Position numbers and translations under genes: made by a program
The notes under the pieces: model-generated
Told to the model about the DNA's origin: nothing
Databases searched by the model: none
Seen by the model: only the letters and a program-made list of their open reading frames with translations
In this document: in pieces, positions 1-5,478 of the stretch
Position numbering within the stretch: the first letter of the stretch is position 1
How the letters are laid out: every line of letters starts with the position of its first letter
Source: Geobacter sp.
GTDB lineage: Bacteria > Desulfobacterota > Desulfuromonadia > Geobacterales > DSM-12255
DNA: 5,886 bases
NCBI GenBank assembly: GCA_012026855.1
Contig: VEOV01000047.1
Location: 1 to 5,886 of the forward strand
Direction: 5' to 3'

Positions 1-473
1 GCCCCGGCCTGGGCGCCATGGTTCTTGAACAGCACCAGATGCCGCAGCCGCAGATCGTTGCGCAGATCCAGCAGCCTTGCCCGGTAGGCAAACAGCACGT
101 TGGTGATCTCCTGGGGGGTAAGATCCGCCATCCCCTTGGTATGGTCCGGCGTCTCGATAATCACCTCATGGGCGCCAATGCCGTCCCGCACGTCGTAAAG
201 GCCGTAACCGCGGCTCCTGACAACCCCTTCCACCCGGAGAGCCGGATATTTATTGGGAATGACCCGCACCTGCCAGCCCGGATTATTCGGTTCACCGTAG
301 TTTCTGATGGAGAAAATCTCCGGCGGCGTTTTCCCCTCGAAACCGTAGCAGAATGGGCAGACTTCACTCTCATGCACAGCCCGCTCCATATGATAGTCGC
401 GCGGCCGCCGGCCTCTCTCGGTGGCAATGATAACCCAGTGTTCCTTAAGCGGATCCCAGCGCAGTTCAGACAT
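1..473 (-). CDS. galT: GalT-family nucleotidyltransferase (galactose-1-phosphate uridylyltransferase or ADP-glucose phosphorylase type), N-terminal part
   Basis: The first 157 residues of a histidine-triad-superfamily hexose-1-phosphate nucleotidylyltransferase are visible, and the frame runs off the window. Seen: the N-terminal RWDPLKEHWVIIATERGRRP block (residues 5-24), a CPFC zinc pair (C39, C42), VRVIPNKYPAL (69-79), the HEVIIETPDH block (102-111, H111 matching a zinc-ligand His of GalT), and FKNHGAQAGA just before the edge, which normally precedes the catalytic HPH motif. That motif is therefore outside the window. Known for the family: a ping-pong nucleotidyl transfer through a His-linked intermediate, swapping hexose-1-phosphates on a nucleotide sugar. 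The start has a good Shine-Dalgarno (GGAG, 7 bases before ATG) and lies 27 bases after the GH57 stop, so it is the last visible gene of the operon. The glucan-enzyme context makes ADP-glucose phosphorylase activity as plausible as Leloir-pathway GalT; the visible part cannot decide. The symbol follows the family name. Confidence 0.9.
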   Translation of the reverse strand, partial: MSELRWDPLKEHWVIIATERGRRPRDYHMERAVHESEVCPFCYGFEGKTPPEIFSIRNYGEPNNPGWQVRVIPNKYPALRVEGVVRSRGYGLYDVRDGIGAHEVIIETPDHTKGMADLTPQEITNVLFAYRARLLDLRNDLRLRHLVLFKNHGAQAG

Positions 474-500
474 CTTATTTCTCCGCAATCAATTGTTTTT

Positions 501-2693
501 TCATATCAACCATGTATCCAGCTCCAGTTCGCCACCGGCATAGATCAGCTTCATCGGCGCATCGGACGGCCACCTGCCGACCTCATCCCGGCCTCGGATC
601 TGGGCCAGTGAGGCAAAGAAATAATCCCCGGCAGACAGCTGCAACAGCGCCAGCGGCAGCTCTATCTCGCAGATTTTCCGGATGGCAAATTTGCAGCTGC
701 TGTCGCTATCCTGCCAATCGTCGTCCTGTTTCAACTGCAAAATCGCATCACCTTTACCACCGGTCATGATCAGCCGGCAGTCGGCCCGTCCTTTCAGGTG
801 AAGGACAAACAGGTCTTCGGGGAGGATAAGCCGCTCCAGGGGCTGTTCGCCATCTATCCTGAAGTAGAGGTTCTTCCGGTCAAAGCCGTAATAAAAGTGC
901 CGCAGGGAGGCCGTTGCCGTGTGCATGGCCGAAGCCTGCCTGGACAGGTCATAAAGACCGGCAGCCAGCCACTCGAAATAGTCCCCCACATAACCGCTGA
1001 TCTCCGGGGAGATGAACCCTGCCGGCGGCCGGACAAACCCGGCAGGTGTTTTCAGCTTTACCGGCTCATAGAGGGCAGGCGGGATCTCCAGCCAGAGCGT
1101 CCGGTAGATGCTCATGAGGTGGCGGCGGAACAGCAGGTCAAACTGGTCGCTGTGGGGCGAAAAGTGGTCATCCCCGTACCACCAGAACCAGTCGCTCCCC
1201 TGGGCGGCAAAAAGGTCCCGGCAGACGCTGGCGGCAACCTTGTCCTCAATGGCGTCCAGGTCGGTAATCCCCTTGCCGAGCAGAGCGGCTATGGCCGGGC
1301 TGGCATTGACGGCCGCTTCACGGGCGGCAGCCATCAGCTCCCACCCCATGTTCTCCTCTGGATGGCCGATCCAGATGTCGTAATTGGCATTTATCCAGGA
1401 GCCGGGATGTATGTGCTGCAGCCGGCGGCATTCCGTCATGGCCAGGATTTCCGTGCAGGTGGCGGTATGAATATCACGGGCCGCGGCCAGCGCCTGGTAA
1501 AGTCCCTTCAGGAAGTGGTAGCCGTTGTCAGGGTAGTATTCCCAGGCATTTTCGCCATCGAGGATAACCGGCACCACCGAAGCATCGGGCTGGCTGGCGG
1601 CAATACCCCGCAGCCGGTGGGTAAAATCCGTTATTGCCCGCTGCTCCTCCCACTGGGAGTAGGTAAAGCCGATCAGGTCGGACAGGGTATGGTCCCTGAA
1701 AAACAGGGCGATGTCCTTGCCGCCGCTGCCGAAGAGATACGGGTGGTAGAGCGCCTCCTTGGCGATGCCAAGCCCCCCCAGTGACGCGGAGAGCACCCCT
1801 TCATCGGTCGCGGCCCAGGGGGTGCCACAGTCTGCCATGATGGCCAGCACCTGATCACTGACCGAGCCTTCCGATGGCCAGCTCCCCGAGGGTGGAAAGC
1901 CGAAAACCCGTTCAAAACAGGCGGCGCCGGCAAGAATCTGGCTTCTGGCATCCTCGGGATGACGGAACAGCACATCCGGCAAATGCACTCTGGGCATGGC
2001 GGCCGAGGCTATCTTGATGTCGCACAGCAGCGGCATGATCGGGTGGAAATAGGGGGTTACCGACAGTTCGATCTTCCCCTCGCCATGCAGCTTCCGGTAA
2101 AGGGGGATAATCTCCTTGAGAATTTTTGCATGGCAGTCAAAGAGTACGGTTTTGTCATCCTGGGTGTAGCCCCGCCCCTTGGCCACCAGCTCCTGAATCT
2201 CCGGATACCTTCTCCTGGCGGCTTCGCCGGTCCAGGCCAGGAAAAAGCAGAGCTGCAGGTCCAGCAGGTCCTGATCCCGGAACTGGCGTAGCAGCCGCTC
2301 ACTATCCTGCTGGGATTCATCCCCCAGGATCCGGTAAAGCTCACTATAACGCCGGTGCGGTTCGATAAGACGTTGCCGGTTGACGGAAAAGAAATTGTTG
2401 ATGACGAACAGTTTCTCCCTGTCACCCATATCCGCCGGATGCATCCTGCCGTGCTGCAGGAACTGGTCCTTGGCCGTCCCGGCAGCATAGTCCTCAAGCT
2501 GCTCAAGGAGCGACGGCACAAAGTTGAATACGGCCCGGGCGCCATCCACCTCGTCCACTATGGCCGCCATGTCGTAGTAATCCTTGACGGCATGGAGATA
2601 GGTCCAGGGAAGGATGTATTCGCCGGAAACCGGATCCTTGTAGAGCGGCTGATGCATATGCCACATCAGTATGACGGAGAGTTGTTTTCTCAT
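501..2693 (-). CDS. GH57 family glycoside hydrolase, amylopullulanase/alpha-amylase-like, cytoplasmic
   Basis: A 730-residue glycoside hydrolase family 57 protein, expected to act on alpha-glucans (glycogen, maltodextrins) by a retaining mechanism. Seen: the family's first conserved region HMHQP (residues 12-16); an IELSVTPYFHPIMPLL block (208-223); the nucleophile region GSWPSEGSVSD with candidate nucleophile E275; the acid/base region VILDGENAWE with candidate D379; and SDWFWWYGDDH (500-510). The catalytic (beta/alpha)7-type domain and helical region fill about 1-550, followed by a C-terminal beta-rich domain (about 560-730). The N-terminal YILPWTYLHAVKDYYDM resembles the amylopullulanase-like branch of GH57, so both alpha-1,4 and alpha-1,6 cleavage is possible, and transglucosylation cannot be excluded. 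There is no signal peptide, so it should act on internal polysaccharide. The gene starts 10 bases after the response-regulator stop. No clear Shine-Dalgarno lies at normal distance, which suggests translational coupling. M1 is supported because HMHQP lies near the N-terminus, as is usual in the family. Confidence 0.95.
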   Translation of the reverse strand: MRKQLSVILMWHMHQPLYKDPVSGEYILPWTYLHAVKDYYDMAAIVDEVDGARAVFNFVPSLLEQLEDYAAGTAKDQFLQHGRMHPADMGDREKLFVINNFFSVNRQRLIEPHRRYSELYRILGDESQQDSERLLRQFRDQDLLDLQLCFFLAWTGEAARRRYPEIQELVAKGRGYTQDDKTVLFDCHAKILKEIIPLYRKLHGEGKIELSVTPYFHPIMPLLCDIKIASAAMPRVHLPDVLFRHPEDARSQILAGAACFERVFGFPPSGSWPSEGSVSDQVLAIMADCGTPWAATDEGVLSASLGGLGIAKEALYHPYLFGSGGKDIALFFRDHTLSDLIGFTYSQWEEQRAITDFTHRLRGIAASQPDASVVPVILDGENAWEYYPDNGYHFLKGLYQALAAARDIHTATCTEILAMTECRRLQHIHPGSWINANYDIWIGHPEENMGWELMAAAREAAVNASPAIAALLGKGITDLDAIEDKVAASVCRDLFAAQGSDWFWWYGDDHFSPHSDQFDLLFRRHLMSIYRTLWLEIPPALYEPVKLKTPAGFVRPPAGFISPEISGYVGDYFEWLAAGLYDLSRQASAMHTATASLRHFYYGFDRKNLYFRIDGEQPLERLILPEDLFVLHLKGRADCRLIMTGGKGDAILQLKQDDDWQDSDSSCKFAIRKICEIELPLALLQLSAGDYFFASLAQIRGRDEVGRWPSDAPMKLIYAGGELELDTWLI

Positions 2694-2703
2694 CTGAAAA
2701 GTG

Positions 2704-3069
2704 TCAGTCTGCCTTTTTGCGAGCCAGAAGCCGTCTGATCTCGTCTTTAAGTTCCTGCATGTCGCTGGACTTTACCACATAGCTGTCCGCCAGCCACGCT
2801 GAGAAATCATCCTTGTAACAGGAGAACGCCGTGGAGAGAATCACCGCCATCTCGCTCTGCTCCTTGACCAGTTTCTGGAGCAGGTCCAGCCCGCTCTCGT
2901 TCTTCAGTTTGATATCAAGGAGAGCCACGTCATAGCTGTTTTTAGCCAGCAGTTCAAGCGCCTCGGCAATACTGGCGGCAGCATCTACCCGGTACCCCTC
3001 ATCGGTCAGCTCCTGCGAATAAAGCAGCCTGATGCTCGCTTCATCATCCACAATAAGAATCCTGCTCAT
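2704..3069 (-). CDS. Receiver-only (CheY-like) response regulator
   Basis: A 121-residue stand-alone receiver domain. Seen: the acidic pair D8/D9, phosphoacceptor D52 in VALLDIKL, G60, the conserved Ser/Thr position T80 in ILSTAF, the aromatic switch Y97 and the conserved Lys K100. Pro, usual after that Lys, is replaced by Ser. All catalytic residues for phosphorylation are therefore present. The protein ends right after the last receiver helix (ELKDEIRRLLARKKAD), so there is no DNA-binding or enzymatic output domain. Its ATG overlaps the kinase stop in an ATGA arrangement, and a purine-rich stretch (AGGAGAAGGGGG) lies just upstream, so production is coupled to the kinase. Known of the family: single-domain receivers act by protein-protein contact or as phosphorelay intermediates. 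Inference: the kinase encoded just upstream is its partner. The downstream target is unknown, and the adjacent GH57 enzyme is one candidate. Confidence 0.93.
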   Translation of the reverse strand: MSRILIVDDEASIRLLYSQELTDEGYRVDAAASIAEALELLAKNSYDVALLDIKLKNESGLDLLQKLVKEQSEMAVILSTAFSCYKDDFSAWLADSYVVKSSDMQELKDEIRRLLARKKAD

Positions 3070-4679
3070 ATTACCCCCTTCTCCTGCAGAGTTATGCAGT
3101 ATTTTGTGCCGCCACCGGCAATATCTTCCATGGTCAGCAGGCTGCCGTGACGCTCCAGTATAATCATGCAGAGCGCCAGCCCACCCCCCTCACCCAGGGT
3201 TTCCGTTTCAGAGAACGGCGTCATCAAGCGGGATCTGTCCTCGGCCGACAGGCTGTTTTGGCTGTCAAGCACACAGAGGCGCAGAGTATTGCCGTCGGAC
3301 GAGCTTGCCACCCGGATAACGCCCCCCGGTTGCTGGCTGGCGGCTACATGCAGGATAATGGCTCGCAGGCAGTATGAGATCTGCTTGTAGTCAAGCCAGG
3401 CCTTCGGTATCCCCTCAGCCAGATCAAGCTCAAGCAGCAGCTGCATTTCTGCAAGCTTTGGCCTGACCGCATCGCTAACCATAGCGGCAAGCTGATTAAG
3501 ATCCCAGAGATCCATGACAGGGTGCAGCGATTCGGAGTAGGTAAACACCTCTTCAAGGACATCGTCCAGCTGCTTTGCGGCAGCAACCAGATGTTCCAGG
3601 TATTCCCTTTTTTCGTCAGGGTTGCCGCTTTTCAGCAGGTGCCTGGCAAAACCGCCGATGGCGGCCAGAGGATTGCGGATTGAGTGGGCAATGCTGGCAG
3701 TAATCCTGCCGACAACCGCCATCTGCTCCATCTTGACGATGAGCGCCTGCTGCTCCTGCAGCTTCCTGTTTGCCTGGGTCTGCTTGTCCACCTCCTCCTG
3801 CAGACGCTCATACAGGGAAGCCCGTTCAATGGCAAAGGCAACCGGAAAGGCAAAAGTCTGCAGGGATTGCAGATCCCGCGGCGAAATCGGCTTGTTGGTG
3901 ACAAAATTGTCAGCCAGGAGAATGCCGATGCTTCTGTTGCGGGAGATGAGGGGCATGACCAGAAAGCGGCTGACACCGAGCAGGTCGACCAGTTTCCGGT
4001 CGATATCCTGATCATCAAAGGCATTTTCCACATGAATCGTCCGTCTCTCACGGAGAGCGCGGTTGAAAATGTGGCTGGTGTCATCCAGTGAAACGGTCAG
4101 CTGTTCAAGAACGTCCTGAAACTTGACCTTCTCGGTGGCAAGCTTTGATTTGTAGAAATCCTTTGACAGCTCGGTCAACGAGAAATTGCTCCGGTCAACC
4201 TCGTCCCAGATCCGCCACGCCTCTTCATAGTCCTTGGGACCAACCCCCAGATGCCCCACCAGGGAATTCCTCTCCCGGTCAACCATGAGCAGAAAAGCCC
4301 GGTTCATGCCAAACCCCTTGCCCGAGGTTATGGCAGTCATGGCAACCGAAAGCACTTCGTCCAGCTCCATGGAGGTCTGCAGCACCAGGCTGAGCTCATG
4401 GAGAAACTTGATCTCCCGGCTTTTGCTGGAAAGAAATGCGGAGAGCGACTGCAGGTGCCCCTTCTGTTCCTTGTACTCTTCACGCAGGGTCAGGATTATG
4501 TTTTTGAACGGATTATTTTCCGGCATGGAGGCCAGATCCCGCTGAAACCACTGGCAGTCAATGCACTTTTCCACAAAACGTTTGCGGGGCGAGGCATAGA
4601 GATACTCCTCACCCTCGTCGATATTCGGACATTCGAGGGGATTACGTTCCGGGTTAAACCAGCAGCAATCATAGCTCAT
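3066..4679 (-). CDS. Soluble GAF-domain sensor histidine kinase with N-terminal cysteine cluster and degenerate ATPase motifs
   Basis: A 537-residue histidine kinase without transmembrane segments, so a cytoplasmic sensor. In order: a short Cys-containing N-terminus (C5, C6, C17, C39, C42; about 1-48); a helical linker (about 55-95); a GAF domain (about 95-288) that includes a helical insertion near 150-205; a coiled-coil stretch (about 288-322); a HisKA dimerisation domain with H-box SIAHSIRNPL and phospho-acceptor H332; and a HATPase domain (about 400-533). The last has a clear glycine-rich G2 box (GEGGGLAL, 496-503). The N-box reads AIILH, where H444 replaces the expected Asn, and G1 reads DSQNS (472-476) without the usual glycines. 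ATP binding may be altered. The start is supported by GGAG 6 bases upstream of ATG and a promoter 47 bases upstream. It is the first gene of the operon and overlaps the receiver gene by 4 bases. The signal sensed is not evident. Confidence 0.93.
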   Translation of the reverse strand: MSYDCCWFNPERNPLECPNIDEGEEYLYASPRKRFVEKCIDCQWFQRDLASMPENNPFKNIILTLREEYKEQKGHLQSLSAFLSSKSREIKFLHELSLVLQTSMELDEVLSVAMTAITSGKGFGMNRAFLLMVDRERNSLVGHLGVGPKDYEEAWRIWDEVDRSNFSLTELSKDFYKSKLATEKVKFQDVLEQLTVSLDDTSHIFNRALRERRTIHVENAFDDQDIDRKLVDLLGVSRFLVMPLISRNRSIGILLADNFVTNKPISPRDLQSLQTFAFPVAFAIERASLYERLQEEVDKQTQANRKLQEQQALIVKMEQMAVVGRITASIAHSIRNPLAAIGGFARHLLKSGNPDEKREYLEHLVAAAKQLDDVLEEVFTYSESLHPVMDLWDLNQLAAMVSDAVRPKLAEMQLLLELDLAEGIPKAWLDYKQISYCLRAIILHVAASQQPGGVIRVASSSDGNTLRLCVLDSQNSLSAEDRSRLMTPFSETETLGEGGGLALCMIILERHGSLLTMEDIAGGGTKYCITLQEKGVI

Positions 4680-4715
4680 GCAGCACTCCGCCGCCTCTCC
4701 AGATACCCTGAAAAA

Positions 4716-4739
4716 GCACGTCTGCAGTATAGCAGGTGC
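4716..4739. repeat. Imperfect inverted repeat framing the kinase-operon -10 (candidate operator)
   Basis: On the + strand, GCAC-gt-CTGC (4716-4725) and GCAGGTGC (4732-4739) form 8-bp complementary arms with a two-base bulge in the left arm. The 6-bp centre, 4726-4731, is exactly the predicted -10 hexamer. A regulator bound here would block RNA polymerase, so an operator is a reasonable guess. No known family consensus was recognised. Confidence 0.4.
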
Positions 4740-4753
4740 CGGACCATTTTCAA
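4726..4753 (-). promoter_or_regulatory. Predicted sigma70 promoter of the kinase/receiver/GH57/galT operon
   Basis: On the minus strand, TTGAAA (-35, 4753-4748) and TATACT (-10, 4731-4726) are separated by 16 bases, and the -10 is preceded by TGC, giving an extended -10 (TGnTATACT). Each hexamer matches the consensus at 5 of 6 positions. Initiation would fall near 4719, giving a leader of about 40 bases before the kinase ATG at 4679. The palindrome CAAGCTTG (4751-4758) overlaps the -35. Confidence 0.6.
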
Positions 4754-4825
4754 GCTTGCTCGACCGGGTTGGACAAGATTATTGGAACTTAACGCCTCTG
4801 AAGCAGCTTTTCTTTAAAAGATCAG

Positions 4826-4853
4826 TTGACAATTGGGAAATCAGTAAGATAAT
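4826..4853 (+). promoter_or_regulatory. Predicted sigma70 promoter of the MucR-family gene
   Basis: A perfect TTGACA (-35, 4826-4831) and GATAAT (-10, 4848-4853, 5 of 6 matches) lie 16 bases apart, with an A/T-rich stretch (4807-4820) upstream. Initiation near 4860 would give a leader of about 88 bases. The promoter is divergent from the kinase-operon promoter, with about 70 bases between the two -35 elements, so one bound regulator could affect both. Confidence 0.6.
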
Positions 4854-4894
4854 CATGACAATGTCTAATTAAACATAATATGCTGACTGTCATG
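4854..4894. repeat. 7-bp inverted repeat in the leader of the MucR-family gene
   Basis: CATGACA (4854-4860) and TGTCATG (4888-4894) are perfect reverse complements around a 27-base, very A/T-rich centre containing TAATTA and ATAATAT. The left arm directly abuts the predicted -10, and GACA-A-TGTC (4857-4865) forms a smaller nested palindrome. TGACAAT also occurs as a direct repeat at 4827-4833 and 4856-4862. This could be an autoregulatory operator, since MucR proteins favour A/T-rich targets and often control their own genes. A leader RNA hairpin is the alternative. Confidence 0.4.
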
Positions 4895-4947
4895 CACTAT
4901 AAAAACCGGGGTCACACTTAAACAAGCAACCGATAAAGGAGAAAGAG

Positions 4948-5460
4948 ATGAAGACACTGCTGGAACTTGTATCTGAGATTGTATCAGCACATGCATCAAA
5001 CACGACCATGACAACGGATCAGCTTGTGCAGGAACTGCAAATTGTTCATGCCGCCCTGAAAAATCTTGATCAAGGCATTGCTGTAGAAGCAACTGAAGTC
5101 AAACCGGCAGCAGAACAGAAAGAATCCATTATCACAATTCGTCAGGCATTCAAAAAAGATGAAGTAATCTGCCTTGAGTGTCAAAAGGGCGGCTTTAAGA
5201 CTCTCAAAAAACATCTGGCAACTGCCCATCAGATGACACCAGGTCAGTACAGGAAAAAGTTCGGCATCAAGAGCAGCCAGAAACTTGCTGCGAAAAACTT
5301 CTCTGAAGCTAGAAGAAAAGCTGCTGAAGAGAGAGGCATGACTGATGTGCTGGCAAAGGCCAGGGCTAAGCGGATGGCAAACCTGCAGGCCAGGACTGCG
5401 CCTGCCAAACCGGCAAAGGCAGTAAAGACCCCGCGGGCAAAGGCAAAAACTGCTAAATAG
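4948..5460 (+). CDS. Ros/MucR-family zinc-finger transcriptional regulator with Lys/Ala-rich C-terminal tail
   Basis: A 170-residue DNA-binding regulator of the Ros/MucR family. Seen: an N-terminal helical segment (about 1-43, LLELVSEIVSAHA...ALKNL) typical of the family's multimerisation region; a linker (44-70); then a prokaryotic Cys2His2 finger, C75-x2-C78-x10-H89-x4-H94 (ICLEC...LKKHLATAH), followed by MTPGQYRKKFGI (96-107), the hallmark MucR extension. Residues 113-148 are basic and helical. The last 22 residues are almost only Ala, Lys, Pro, Arg, Thr and Val, like a histone H1 tail, which is not usual for MucR. The start has an ideal Shine-Dalgarno (AAAGGAG, 4935-4941, 6 bases before ATG). 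Known of the family: such proteins regulate surface polysaccharide, motility and virulence genes and can act like H-NS. Its targets here are unknown. The adjacent divergent operon and its own promoter are natural candidates. Confidence 0.92.
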   Translation: MKTLLELVSEIVSAHASNTTMTTDQLVQELQIVHAALKNLDQGIAVEATEVKPAAEQKESIITIRQAFKKDEVICLECQKGGFKTLKKHLATAHQMTPGQYRKKFGIKSSQKLAAKNFSEARRKAAEERGMTDVLAKARAKRMANLQARTAPAKPAKAVKTPRAKAKTAK

Positions 5461-5478
5461 CCCCAGGTCAGAGCAGTT
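5448..5478 (-). terminator. Weak candidate intrinsic terminator for priA
   Basis: AACTGCT (5448-5454) and AGCAGTT (5472-5478) are perfect 7-bp complementary arms around a 17-base loop. Read on the minus strand, the hairpin ends in AGCAG and continues as five T residues, so it could stop transcripts leaving priA. The stem is short, the loop is large, and one arm lies inside the 3' end of the MucR-family gene. On the + strand no T-tract follows, so it would not obviously end that transcript. Confidence 0.35.

Noticed and set aside
18..611. 197-residue + strand open frame opposite the GalT gene
   Set aside because: It is antisense to conserved GalT motifs (CPFC, PNKYPAL, ETPDH), has no recognisable domain, and runs across the GH57/GalT junction.
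798..1784. 328-residue open frame on the + strand opposite the GH57 gene
   Set aside because: It lies entirely antisense to a gene with clear GH57 catalytic motifs. The translation shows no recognisable domain, so the frame is most likely a by-product of GC-rich codon use.
4716..4745. Sigma54-type promoter (GGCAC followed by TGC) on the minus strand
   Set aside because: The GG and GC dinucleotides are 13 bases apart instead of 10, and a sigma70-type extended -10 explains the same bases better.
4678..4872. Possible 64-residue small gene on the + strand in the divergent region
   Set aside because: There is no Shine-Dalgarno before its ATG, its frame runs through both predicted promoters, and its composition does not look like a protein.
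4898..4903. TATAAA as a second -10 for the MucR-family gene
   Set aside because: No -35-like hexamer lies 16-18 bases upstream, so the TTGACA/GATAAT pair is preferred.
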